Shown here in pieces: positions 8,047 through 17,800 of a DNA stretch of 45,340 bases. Position numbers and translations under genes: made by a program. The stretch is from contig DASXVX010000019.1 of the NCBI GenBank assembly GCA_036504075.1, positions 1 to 45,340 on the forward strand, in the 5' to 3' direction. The notes below the pieces were generated by a model that was not told where the DNA came from, did not search any database, and saw only the letters and a list, made by a program, of their open reading frames with translations. The stretch comes from DASXVX01 sp036504075. Its GTDB lineage: Bacteria > Bacillota > Sulfobacillia > Symbiobacteriales > Symbiobacteriaceae. Positions within the stretch are counted from its first letter, which is position 1, and each line of letters begins with the position of its first letter.

Positions 8047-9525
8047 ATGGCCGAAGGGATGGTCTTTCTGGTCGGCACGACGCCGGGCGACCCGGGGCTG
8101 ATGACCGTACGGGGGCTGCAGGCCATCCGGCGGGCGGACCTGCTGGTGTACGACCCCGGCGTGAGCCAGTCGCTGCTGGGCGAGGCCGGGCCGGCGGCGT
8201 CCAAACTGGCGGTGGTCGAGCCGGGCGCGGTGGTCGCCATGCTCATGGCCGGGGCGGCGGCCGCGGGCCGTACGGTCTGCCGGCTCTACGCGGGCGGCCC
8301 GCTTTTGTCCGGGGCGGCCGAAGAGGCGCCGGCGCTGGCGGCCCGGGGGTTGGCCTTGGAGATTATCCCCTGCGTGCTGCCGGAGCTCGCCGCCCCGGTG
8401 TACGCCGGGGTGGGCCTGGGGCGGCCCATGAACCTGGCGCTGGTGGACGCTGCCGCTCCGAACATCGCCTGGCCGCAGCTGGCGACCGGGGTGGCGACCA
8501 TATCGGCCCGGCTGGACGTGGCCCAACTGCCGGCGATTGCGGGCCAGCTGATGGCGCACGGCCGGCCCGCCGACACGCCGGTCGCCGTGATCGTCCGGGG
8601 GACCTATGTGGACCAGCGGACCGTGACATCCACGCTCTCCCGGGTCGGGGAAGCGGTCGCGGAGGCCGGGCTGCAAGGCGAGGCCGTCGCGGTCATCGGC
8701 TGGGCGGCGACGAAACGGCCCGAGCTGAACTGGTACGAGACCAAGCCGCTCTTCGGCCGGTGCGTGCTGGTCACCCGGGCCCGGAGCCAGGCCTCAAGCC
8801 TGGTGGACAGGCTGGCCGACGTGGGCGGCCGGACGTTCGAGTTCCCGGCCATCGTAACGAAGGCGCCGGAGTCCTACGGGCCGCTGGACGCGGCGATTGC
8901 CGCGATCGAGACGTACCGGTGGGTTGTGGTCACCAGCCCCAACGGGGCCGAGCACTTCCAGGCCCGGCTGATGGCGTCCGGCAGAGATGTCCGGGCGCTG
9001 GCGCACCTGAAAGTCGCGGCGGTGGGCACGGCGACGGCGAAGGCGCTCGCCTGCGCTGGCATCCGGGCCGACCTGGTCCCGCCGGAGTTCCGGGGCGCCG
9101 CCCTGCCGGCGGCCATGGCCCCGCTGCTTCGGCCCGGCGACCGGGTGCTCATGGCTCGGGCGAATCTGGCCGACCCGGCGGTGGCGGCCGACTTGCGGGC
9201 GCTGGGCGCCGTGGTCGACGATGTGGTGGCCTACCGGACCCTGCTCGAAGGCGGCGACGTGGCGGGGTTACAGGCGGCCCTTCGGCGTGGGGAGATCCAC
9301 TACGCCACGTTCACCTCGTCGTCCACCGTGACCAGCTTGCTGGAGCGGCTGGGCGGGCGGGAGCCGCTGGCCGGCGTCCGCATCGCCTGTATGGGTCCCG
9401 AAACGAAAAAAGCCGCCGAGGCGGTCGGCCTGACGGTGCACGTACTGGCCCGGCAGGTCACCATCGACGGTCTGGTGAATGCCATCGTTGAAGACGCACG
9501 CACTTTTAAGGAGGCAGAACAGTAA
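8047..9525 (+). CDS. hemD: HemD (uroporphyrinogen-III synthase) fused to a degenerate SUMT-like methyltransferase domain
   Basis: A fusion of about 492 residues. The C-terminal half (from about residue 235, FGRCVLVTRARSQASSLVDRL) is a uroporphyrinogen-III synthase that cyclises hydroxymethylbilane; typical features are VVVTSPNGAEHF, AAVGTATAKAL, YATFTSSSTVTSLLE and CMGPETKKAAEAVGL. The N-terminal half has the fold pattern of uroporphyrinogen-III C-methyltransferase (FLVGTTPGDPGLMTVRGL; AAPVYAGVGL; VRGTYVDQRTVTSTL). However, the usual RLKGGDPFVFGRGGEE loop reads RLYAGGPLLSGAAEE, YDRLV reads YDPGV, and VPGVTSA reads IPCVLPE. Methylation activity is therefore doubtful. The ATG at 8047 has AAGGAG nine bases upstream; ATG 8041 and GTG 8017 are alternatives. 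hemB begins one base after the stop. Confidence 0.9.
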   Translation: MAEGMVFLVGTTPGDPGLMTVRGLQAIRRADLLVYDPGVSQSLLGEAGPAASKLAVVEPGAVVAMLMAGAAAAGRTVCRLYAGGPLLSGAAEEAPALAARGLALEIIPCVLPELAAPVYAGVGLGRPMNLALVDAAAPNIAWPQLATGVATISARLDVAQLPAIAGQLMAHGRPADTPVAVIVRGTYVDQRTVTSTLSRVGEAVAEAGLQGEAVAVIGWAATKRPELNWYETKPLFGRCVLVTRARSQASSLVDRLADVGGRTFEFPAIVTKAPESYGPLDAAIAAIETYRWVVVTSPNGAEHFQARLMASGRDVRALAHLKVAAVGTATAKALACAGIRADLVPPEFRGAALPAAMAPLLRPGDRVLMARANLADPAVAADLRALGAVVDDVVAYRTLLEGGDVAGLQAALRRGEIHYATFTSSSTVTSLLERLGGREPLAGVRIACMGPETKKAAEAVGLTVHVLARQVTIDGLVNAIVEDARTFKEAEQ

Positions 9526-9526
9526 C

Positions 9527-10510
9527 ATGTCGTCCTTTCCGATTACCCGGCCCCGGCGGCTGCGCGGCAGCGAAACGCTCCGGTCCATGGTCCGTGAGAC
9601 CGTGCTGACGAAATCCGCCCTCATGATGCCGCTCTTCGTCGCCCCCGGCAAGGGCGTCAAAAACGAAATCTCCTCGATGCCGGGCAACTTCCACTGGTCG
9701 ACCGACACGCTCATGTGGGAGATTGAGGACCTGTTGAAGGCCGGCGTGAAGTCGGTGATTCTGTTCGGCCTGCCCGAGTCCAAAGACGAGGTGGGCAGCG
9801 GGGCGTATCATGAGCAGGGCATCGTCCAGCAGGGGATTCGGGCGATTAAAGCCCGGTTCCCGGAGATGTACACCGTGACCGACGTCTGCCTCTGCGAATA
9901 CACGTCGCACGGCCACTGCGGCATCATCAAGGGCGACACGGTCGACAACGACCCCACGCTGGACCTGCTGGCCCGGACGGCCCGCTCCCACGTGGAAGCC
10001 GGGGCCGACATGGTCGCGCCGAGCGACATGATGGACGGCCGGGTGGAGGCGATTCGGGAGGCGCTGGACGGCGGCGGCTTTACCGACGTGCCGATCATGG
10101 CCTACTCGGCCAAGTACGCCTCGGCCTACTACGGCCCGTTCCGGGTGGCGGCGGACAGCGCCCCGGCGTTCGGCGACCGGCGCTCGTACCAGATGGACCC
10201 GGCCAACGCCCGGGAAGCGCTGAAAGAAGTGGAACTGGATATCATGGAGGGCGCGGACATCGTCATGGTGAAGCCGGCCCTGGCTTACATGGACATCATC
10301 CACCGGGTCCGGGAGGCGTTCGACCTGCCGGTGGCCTGCTACAACGTATCGGGCGAGTTCGCCATGGTCAAGGCGGCGGCGGCCAACGGCTGGATCGACG
10401 AGAAGCGGGTGGTCATGGAGACCATGCTGGGCTTCAAGCGGGCGGGGGCGGACATCATCCTCACGTACCACGCGCAGGATGTGGCCCGCTGGCTGGACGA
10501 GGGGCGGTGA
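9527..10510 (+). CDS. hemB: Delta-aminolevulinic acid dehydratase (porphobilinogen synthase)
   Basis: HemB condenses two 5-aminolevulinate molecules to porphobilinogen. The 327-residue length is normal. The zinc-type active site is intact: TDVCLCEYTSHGHCG carries Cys121, Cys123 and Cys131. The two Schiff-base lysines are Lys196 (AYSAKYASAYYGPFR) and Lys249 (MVKPALAYMD). The start is ATG 9527, one base after the hemD stop, with AAGGAGG twelve bases upstream inside the end of hemD, indicating coupling. It is the last gene of the operon before a terminator; no hemL follows. Confidence 0.97.
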   Translation: MSSFPITRPRRLRGSETLRSMVRETVLTKSALMMPLFVAPGKGVKNEISSMPGNFHWSTDTLMWEIEDLLKAGVKSVILFGLPESKDEVGSGAYHEQGIVQQGIRAIKARFPEMYTVTDVCLCEYTSHGHCGIIKGDTVDNDPTLDLLARTARSHVEAGADMVAPSDMMDGRVEAIREALDGGGFTDVPIMAYSAKYASAYYGPFRVAADSAPAFGDRRSYQMDPANAREALKEVELDIMEGADIVMVKPALAYMDIIHRVREAFDLPVACYNVSGEFAMVKAAAANGWIDEKRVVMETMLGFKRAGADIILTYHAQDVARWLDEGR

Positions 10511-10522
10511 GGTCAGCGACCG

Positions 10523-10550
10523 GCCGGCGGGATTCTCCGCCGGCTCTTTC
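10523..10550 (+). terminator. Intrinsic terminator of the hem operon
   Basis: GCCGGCGG (10523-10530) pairs with CCGCCGGC (10537-10544) around GATTCT, followed by TCTTTC. It lies 13 bases after the hemB stop codon. The 100 bases between this and the next gene are moderately AT-rich, with no clear promoter. Confidence 0.8.
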
Positions 10551-10650
10551 GCGTGCCTAAAAGTTTCATGGCGAGAACAATGCAGGGATTCTGTGTTGTC
10601 TCGGTAAATCTTCAAATGGCGGAGACTTGCTATTGAAAGGGGGGGTGGGC

Positions 10651-13600
10651 ATGGGCACTGAACGGTCAGCATTCCGCCGGGCGGGCCACCCTGTCGCGTG
10701 GTTCGCCATCACGCTTGCCCTGGGCCTGGCGCTCCTGGACCTTTACGTCCCCTACCTGTTCCAGGCGCCCCAGTTCCGGTTTGTCTATCCCTACCTGCGC
10801 CTGGTGGGGTCGCTGTTCGGTGCGGCATCCGTGCTCCTGGCCGCGTCGGAGTTTGACGTGGGGTTGTCGCGCTGGGTGGGACAAATCGGCAAGGTCAGCC
10901 TGAGTGCGGCCTGCATCGGGATGATGATGGGCGTGGCCATCCCGAACGGGCTCTGGGACCGGACCGACTTTTATGTTTCATTCCTGGTGGTGCTGGCCGT
11001 CAGCATGTGGCGGGCGGACCGGGAAGCCGACCTCTTTCACGCACTGCACGCCGTCGCGCTCATCGGCGCCGGTCTGGCTGTGTGGCTGTGGCCCTCCGCC
11101 CTGGTGCAGACGCTCCCGGGGCCGTGGAACTGGCTCGGGCTGGCGAGCGTTACCGCCGGGGTGTTGCAGGCCGCCGGCATGACCCGGGTCGGGAGGCGCT
11201 GGGCGTGGCTCGCCATGTTCCTCAGCACACTGCCGCTGCTCTGGTTCACCGGCATGTTGCTGCAACTTCAGGACTGGACGGCCATGGTCATCTACGGCTC
11301 CCTGGCAGCTTCGGCGGCCGGCTGGGGGCTTTACCTGCTGTCCCCCTGGGAAGTTCCCATCCGGGGCCTTCAGCGCCGAATCGTGGCGTTGGTCATCGCC
11401 GTATCGGTGCCGCCGACGCTGCTGCTGGGCGCCGTGGCAGTCTTTGGCATGCAGGAGGTCAACCGGCAGGAGGCGCTGCATGCGCTCGAGGTCTCCCGCC
11501 TGGAGGGCGAACGCCAGGTCGAGCGGCTGGTCAGCGGCGGCGAGAAGGTTGACCCGGCCCGCCTGGCCCGCCTGTTGTCGGGCGCCCTGCCCGTGCCGGG
11601 CACGGCCCCGTTGGTCTATGCCTTTGGGGCGGAGCCCGGCGGTTGGTCGGCCTCCGAAGGCGCCATGGAAGAACTCGGGCCTGACGGCTACCGGCGGCTG
11701 GTCTCCTACGTCCGGCGGCCGGACCTGGGCCTGGTGTTCGCGGTCACCCAGGATGTCCAGGCAGCCTACAACACGGCCGAGCCCATGGCGGTCTGGCTTT
11801 TGTTTCTGACGGTCGTCATCGGCGGGCTGGCCGTGGCGCTGGCCGTGCCGGTTTCGGAACAGCTGACCTCCCGGCTCTCCCAGATCCGCCAGGTGGTCGC
11901 GGCCGTGGGCGAGCAGCACTTTGACGTCCGGGTGCCCCATGAGCCGGACGGTGATGAAATCGCCGTGCTGGCCGGCACCATGAACGAGATGGCCGCCACC
12001 CTGGGTGTTTACAACCGGGAGATTCAAGCGCAGTCCGAGGAACTCCGGGCACAGAACGAGGCACTCCAGGCCCAGTCCGAAGAGTTGTCCAGCCAGAACG
12101 AGGAACTGACGGCCCAGTCCGAGGAACTGACGTCCCAGTCCGAGGAACTGAGCAGCCAGAACGATACGCTCCAGGAGCAGCAGGCAGAGTTGAAGGCCGG
12201 GGCCGAAAGGCAGGCGGCGGTATCCGACTTCGGCCAGTTTGCGCTCGCCGGCCCCGGCGTCTCCGAGTTGATGCAGGAAGCGTTGCGGCTCCTGGCCGGC
12301 TTCCTGGACTTGGACTTCGCGGCGGTCTGGAAGCTGGAGCAGGACGGCAAGACCCTGCTCCTGGCGGAAGGCGCCGGGTGGCCGGCGGGCATGGTTGGCG
12401 CCACAAAAATGACGGACGAGCGCCACTGGCAGGCGCATGTGCTGCGGCAGCGTGAGCCGGTGGTCGTGGAAGACATGCGGCTGATCCCGGACGCCGGCTG
12501 TCCGGAGGCGGTCCGGGGCTGCGGCATCGCCGCCTGCATGAGCGTGGCCATCGCCGGCGCCCCGAGGCCGTACGGCGTGTTGAGCACGTACTCCCTCCGG
12601 CCCCGGTCGTTCACGGGCGATCACGTCTATTTCTTGCAGTCGGTCTCCAACGTGCTGGCCGCCGCTCTCGGACGGCAACGGGCCGAACTGCTTGCCGACC
12701 TCCAGCACACCGTGACGCGGATTCTCGTGGAATCCTTGCAGGTGAGTGCGGCGGTGCCGAGCGTGCTGGAGGCCTTCTGCCGGAAGCTGGGCTGGGACCT
12801 GGGCGCTTTCTGGGTGGTGGACCCCAAGGACGACGTCCTGCGGTGTCCCTACCTGTGGCGCGCTCCTGAGGCGGGCTTGCTGGTCTTTGAGACGCTTATG
12901 TCCAGGGCCGTCTTCCGCAGGGGCGACGGAATTCTCGGGCATGCCTGGACGACCGGCGAGGCGGACTGGTCAGCGGACGTGTCCACCGATGAACGGTTTC
13001 AACGTACCCCGCTGGCTGTGCGGGAAGGGCTCCGGGGAGCGGTGTTCATTCCGGTCCTGCTGGATGGCGAAGTGGCCGGCGTCATGGAGTTTTTCAGCCG
13101 CGAAATCCGGCAGCCCGACGATGAGATTCTGAAGCTGATGTCCGGCATCGGCAGCCAAATCGGCCAGTTCCTCGCCCGCAAGCGGTCGGAGGCGGAGCGG
13201 GAGCAGGCGCTGGTCCGGGAGCGGGCGGCGAGGGGGCAGGCAGAGGCTGCCACCGAGAAATTTCAGCGTCTCCAGGCGGTGACGGACGTGGCGCTGGCAC
13301 ACCTCTCCGCCGACGCATTGCTGCCGGAACTGCTCAACCGGACCCAGGCTGTGCTCGCGACGGATACATGCACCATCGTACTGCTCAATGCGGAGCGCAC
13401 GCTTCTGTATCCGGTCGCCGCCACGGGGTTGTCGCGGGAGTTTATCGAAGGGACGGAACTCGCCGTGGGCCAGGGGTTCATGGGGCGAATTGTCGCCACC
13501 GGCCGGCGATTGGTCGTGGATGACCTGTCGCAGGTGCAGGACGTCCCCACGAAGCCCCTGGCGGCCATTCGCTCGGCGGCCGGGGCGCCGCTGCTGGTCG

Positions 13601-14508
13601 AAGGCCGGGCCATCGGTGCGGTCGCGGTGGGGATGGTGACCCCGCACCACTTCACACCGGACGAAGAGCAATTACTGCAAATGGCCGCCGATCGAATCGC
13701 TGTCGCCCTCGACCGGGCCCGCCTCTGGGAGGCGGAAGTGAACGCCCGCCGCGACGTGGAGGCCAAGTCCCGGGAAATCCAGGAGCTGAACGCCGAACTG
13801 GAACAGCGGGTGCTCCAGCGGACTGCCCAGTTGGAGACCGCCGTCCGGGAGCTGGAGACGTTCGCCTACTCGGTCGCCCACGACCTGCGGGCGCCGCTGC
13901 GCTCCATTGACGGGTTCAGCCAGGTGCTCCTGGAGGACTACGCCGAAACGCTGGACGCAGAAGGCAAGGATTCGCTGGCCCGGGTGCGGGCGGCCTCCCA
14001 GCGGATGGGCCAGTTGATCGACGCCCTTCTGCAACTCAGCCGGGTGACCCGTTCTGAGATGCAGCGGGAAACGGTCGACCTGTCCCAGCTCGCCCGGGTC
14101 ATCGTGGGCGACCTCCAGCAGTCAGACCCCTTGCGGCGGGTCAGCGTGGAGATTGCGGACGGCCTTTCGGCCAAGGGCGACGGGCGGCTGTTGCGGGTGG
14201 TCCTGGAGAATCTCATCGGCAACGCCTGGAAGTTCACCGCAAAGAACCCGCAGGCCGCCATTCAGTTCGGCCAGGCTACCGTCGCCGGAAAGCCGGCGTT
14301 CTTTGTGAAGGACGACGGCGTCGGTTTCAAAATGGACTATGCCGAGAAGCTGTTCCTGCCCTTTCATCGGCTTCACTCAGACAAGGAATTTCCCGGCAGC
14401 GGCATCGGCCTGGCCACCGTGCACCGGATCATTCTCCGCCACGGTGGGCAGATCTGGGCGGAGTCGGCACTGGGCCAGGGCGCCACGTTCTCCTTCACGA
14501 TCGGATAA
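10651..14508 (+). CDS. Membrane sensor histidine kinase with HAMP, three GAF domains and a phytochrome-type kinase core
   Basis: A 1285-residue kinase. The first ~270 residues contain about eight membrane helices. An extracytoplasmic segment of about 110 residues follows, then a further helix (MAVWLLFLTVVIGGLAVALA, about 378-400) and a HAMP domain. Residues about 458-525 form a coiled coil of repeated QSEEL/QNEEL heptads. Three GAF domains follow (about 523-685, 690-855, 872-1025), then HisKA with phospho-acceptor His1077 (SVAHDLRAPLRSIDGF) and a HATPase_c domain (NLIGNAWKFTAK, DDGVGF, GSGIGLATVHRI). The kinase core resembles bacteriophytochrome kinases, but no chromophore Cys is evident. ATG 10651 follows an AAGGGGGGG ribosome site. 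It is convergent, ten bases away, with a receiver gene that may be its partner. The ligands of the GAF domains are unknown. Confidence 0.92.
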   Translation: MGTERSAFRRAGHPVAWFAITLALGLALLDLYVPYLFQAPQFRFVYPYLRLVGSLFGAASVLLAASEFDVGLSRWVGQIGKVSLSAACIGMMMGVAIPNGLWDRTDFYVSFLVVLAVSMWRADREADLFHALHAVALIGAGLAVWLWPSALVQTLPGPWNWLGLASVTAGVLQAAGMTRVGRRWAWLAMFLSTLPLLWFTGMLLQLQDWTAMVIYGSLAASAAGWGLYLLSPWEVPIRGLQRRIVALVIAVSVPPTLLLGAVAVFGMQEVNRQEALHALEVSRLEGERQVERLVSGGEKVDPARLARLLSGALPVPGTAPLVYAFGAEPGGWSASEGAMEELGPDGYRRLVSYVRRPDLGLVFAVTQDVQAAYNTAEPMAVWLLFLTVVIGGLAVALAVPVSEQLTSRLSQIRQVVAAVGEQHFDVRVPHEPDGDEIAVLAGTMNEMAATLGVYNREIQAQSEELRAQNEALQAQSEELSSQNEELTAQSEELTSQSEELSSQNDTLQEQQAELKAGAERQAAVSDFGQFALAGPGVSELMQEALRLLAGFLDLDFAAVWKLEQDGKTLLLAEGAGWPAGMVGATKMTDERHWQAHVLRQREPVVVEDMRLIPDAGCPEAVRGCGIAACMSVAIAGAPRPYGVLSTYSLRPRSFTGDHVYFLQSVSNVLAAALGRQRAELLADLQHTVTRILVESLQVSAAVPSVLEAFCRKLGWDLGAFWVVDPKDDVLRCPYLWRAPEAGLLVFETLMSRAVFRRGDGILGHAWTTGEADWSADVSTDERFQRTPLAVREGLRGAVFIPVLLDGEVAGVMEFFSREIRQPDDEILKLMSGIGSQIGQFLARKRSEAEREQALVRERAARGQAEAATEKFQRLQAVTDVALAHLSADALLPELLNRTQAVLATDTCTIVLLNAERTLLYPVAATGLSREFIEGTELAVGQGFMGRIVATGRRLVVDDLSQVQDVPTKPLAAIRSAAGAPLLVEGRAIGAVAVGMVTPHHFTPDEEQLLQMAADRIAVALDRARLWEAEVNARRDVEAKSREIQELNAELEQRVLQRTAQLETAVRELETFAYSVAHDLRAPLRSIDGFSQVLLEDYAETLDAEGKDSLARVRAASQRMGQLIDALLQLSRVTRSEMQRETVDLSQLARVIVGDLQQSDPLRRVSVEIADGLSAKGDGRLLRVVLENLIGNAWKFTAKNPQAAIQFGQATVAGKPAFFVKDDGVGFKMDYAEKLFLPFHRLHSDKEFPGSGIGLATVHRIILRHGGQIWAESALGQGATFSFTIG

Positions 14509-14518
14509 CGGCGGGTGC

Positions 14519-14893
14519 TTAAGCGCCACCGAGATATTTCCGGACCAGGTGCGGAAGCTCACGGGTGTTGATCGGCTTGGGCACATACGCATCACAGCCG
14601 GCGGCGAGGGCGATCTCCTCGTCGCCCTTCATGGCGTAGGCGGTGACGGCGATCACCTTGATGGCGGCCAGCCGCGGGTCAGCCTTGATCCGCCGTGTCA
14701 GTTCGCAACCGTCGATGCCGGGAAGCTGGATGTCCATGAAGATCAGGCGGGGAAGGAAATCCGCCAGGACCGCCAGGGCCTCCTGTGCATCGATTGCCGT
14801 CCGAACCTCGTACCCTTCCGCTGTCAGCAGCACCTTGAGCAGCTTCAGATTGCTCGGATTGTCTTCGACGATCAGGACCGGTGGTTTGTTCAT
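14519..14893 (-). CDS. Stand-alone CheY/DivK-like response regulator receiver
   Basis: A 124-residue single receiver domain without output domain. The active-site set is complete: VEDNPSN acidic pair, phospho-acceptor Asp54 in IFMDIQLPGIDG, Thr84 in AVTAYAMKG and Lys106 in YVPKPIN. The sequence type matches DivK-like receivers that act by protein interaction or phosphorelay. GGGAGG is seven bases before the ATG at 14893. The start codon overlaps the stop of the upstream PAS kinase in the ATGA arrangement, so the two are translationally coupled and almost certainly a cognate pair. The convergent kinase at 10651-14508 ends only ten bases away and also lacks its own receiver. Confidence 0.95.
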   Translation of the reverse strand: MNKPPVLIVEDNPSNLKLLKVLLTAEGYEVRTAIDAQEALAVLADFLPRLIFMDIQLPGIDGCELTRRIKADPRLAAIKVIAVTAYAMKGDEEIALAAGCDAYVPKPINTRELPHLVRKYLGGA

Positions 14894-17800
14894 GGCTTAT
14901 GCCTCCCGAGATCAATGGCCGGAGCGGTTTGGACAACCCTGGGCAGGATGGCGCTAAATGTACTGCCCTGTCCGAAAGTACTCTTCACCTCTACCCGGCC
15001 GTTCTGTGCCTCCACGACCCGCTTCGTGAGGGCCAGACCAAGGCCCGTGCCCGAGTAACGTTTGGCTGGGCTGGCGTCCAGTTGCTGGAACTCAACGAAG
15101 AGCCGGCCCATGTCCTCCGGCCGGATGCCGATCCCGGAATCCTCTACGTCGATGCGGAAGTGATCCGCGCCTTCGGCCTGGACTCGAATGATGACGCGTC
15201 CCAGGTCCGGCGTAAACTTCAAGGCGTTGGAAAGGTAGTTGTAAAGCACCTGCTTGAGCCTGCCCGCATCTGCCACGATGGCGGTGAGGGCGGGATCGAT
15301 CTCTACTTCCACGTGCATGCGCTTCTTGCCGGAAAGGGGGCGCAGCGTGTCCCGCACTTCGGCTACCAGCCGCACGATGTCCACCGGTTCGGGTCGCAAC
15401 TCAAACTTTCCGGATTCGACTTTGGACAGATCGAGGACGTCGTTGATCAACTGCAGCAGGTGGCCGGAACTGGAGAGAATGTCCCCGAGGTACTCCTTGT
15501 GGTCCGCGCTGACGGGGCCGACCTTGCCGTCGTGCATCAGCTCGGAAAAGCCGATGATGGCGTTGAGCGGGGTCCGCAGTTCATGGGACATGTTCGCGAG
15601 GAACTCGCTCTTGAGCCGGTTCGCCGCCTGGATCTGGCGGTTCTGCTCTTCCAACTGCTCGTTCTTGCGGCGGAGTTGATCCTCCAGCAGCTTCCAGTCC
15701 GTGATGTCCTTGGAGATGAGCACGTAGCCGATGCGGTTGCCCAGTCCGTCCCGGCGCAGGGTGATCGCCACCTGCGAGGTGAACTGCTCCCCGTTCTTGC
15801 GCACCCGCTGGAACTCCCCTTCAAACTTCCCGATCTCGCGGACCGTAGCCAGCGCCCGCTCGACCTTGCCCGATTCGACGTCCTCCCGGGCGTGGAGGAG
15901 CGTGATGTCCTTGCCCACCATCTCTTCGGCCGTGTAGCCGTAGATGCGCCGCGCCCCTTCATTCCAGGTGAGGATCCGGCCGTCCAGACCCTTGGCCATG
16001 ATGGAATACTCCGTGGAGCTCTCCAGGACGCTGTTCAGGAAGGTGGTCGCCTCCATCAGGTCCCGGTTCTGCTTCCGGATCTGCTCTTCGAGCCGCTTCT
16101 GGTCGGTGATGTCGCGGGCGGCGGCGAAGACGCCTCTCAGGTGGCCGTCCGCCCCGGCAAAGGTGGTGGCATTGTAGGAGACCACCGTCTCCTTGCCTTC
16201 CTTCGAGCGCATGGTAAGTTCGTAGTTGGTCACCCGGCCATCCGTCAACACCAGCCGAATGCCGTCCTCCGCCCGCTTGGGGTCGGTGAAGTATTCCTTG
16301 AAGGGCGTTCCGATCAACTCTTCCCGGACGTGGTCGGTCAGCTCGCACATCTGCCGGTTGACGTCGGTGATGATCCCCAGGGTGTCGGTCGTCATCAGGG
16401 CGTCGATGTTCGATTCGATCAGGCCGCGGGTGTAGGTCTGCTGCTCCCGCAGTTCGTGCTCGATCTGCTTCTGATGGGTGGCGTCGCGCGCCGCAGCCAG
16501 AATGCCGACCACTTCGCCGGACGTATCCCGGAAGACTGCGGCGTTGAAGGAGACGGGGACCTTCCTGGCCGTCTTTGACCTGACCACCAGCTCGTAGTTG
16601 GTCACAATGGCGTTCGCGAAGGTCAGGGCGACGCCGGCCTTTGCCCGTTCGGGGTCGGTGAAGTAATCGACGAAGGGGCTGTTGATCAACTGCTTGCGGT
16701 TGTACCCCGTCAGCTTCACCGCCTGCTCGTTCACGTCGGTAATGACGCCGTTGGGATCCACCGTAAGCAGGGCGTCGACGCTGGACTCGATCAGGCTCCG
16801 GTTGTAGTTCTGCTGATCGCGGAGCTGCTCTTCGAGCCGTTTTTGGGCGGTGATGTCCCGGGCCGCGGCGAGGATGCCCGCAACGCGGCCTGCCGTATTC
16901 ATGAACGTGCCGGCATTGAATGAAACGACGGTCCGCTTCCCACTCTTGGACTTGAGGACCAGTTCGTAATTGGTGACGGACCCCTGGGCCAGGGTCTGCC
17001 CGACGCCGGCCGCAGCCCGATCCGGCTCTGTGAAATACTCCTTGAAGAGGCTGCCGACCAGTTCGGACCGCGAGTAGCCGGTCAGGCGCACCATCTGCTC
17101 GTTGACGTCGGTGACGGTCAGATCCGGGGCCACGGTCACCAGCGCATCCACCGAGGATTCGATCAGGCCGCGGCTGTAGTTCTGCTGTTCCCGAAGCTGC
17201 TCTTCCAGCCGCCGCTGCTCGGTCACGTCGCGTGCGACGGCGAAGATGCCGCGCACGGTCCCTTCCGTGTCCTTGAAGACGGATGCGTTGAAGGAGACGA
17301 GGATGTGGCGCCGGTGCCGGGAGCGGAGGGTCAGCTCGTAGTTAGTGACGTACCCTTGGTTCAGCGTCTGGAGCACCCCGGAAGCGGCCCGGTCGGGCTC
17401 AGTGAAATAATCCTGGAAGGAGCTGCCGATCAGCTGCTCCCGGCTGTACCCCGTCAGCCGCACCGTCTGCTCGTTGACGTCCGTGATCGTGGTGTCCGGG
17501 GCGACGGTGAGCATGGCGTCCACGGAGGACTCGACCAGACCCCGGTTATAAGCCTGCTGCTCCCGCAGCTCCTGCTCCAGCCGCTTCTGGTCGGTAATGT
17601 CGCGGGCGGCGGCGAAGACGCCCCGGAGCCGGCCGTCCTCCCCGGTAAAGGTGGTGGCGTTGTACGAGACCACGGTCTCCTTGCCGCTCTTGGCCCGAAT
17701 CGTCAGCTCGTAGTTGGTGACCCGTCCGCCGGTCAGGACCTTGCGGATGCCGTCCTCTGCCCGCCGGGGGTCGGTGAAGTAGTTCTTGAACGGAGCGCCG

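Noticed and set aside
10616..10630. Sigma-54-like sequence TGGCGGAGACTTGC before the membrane kinase gene
   Set aside because: The GG and GC are nine, not ten, bases apart, and the predicted start point would fall inside the ribosome binding site.
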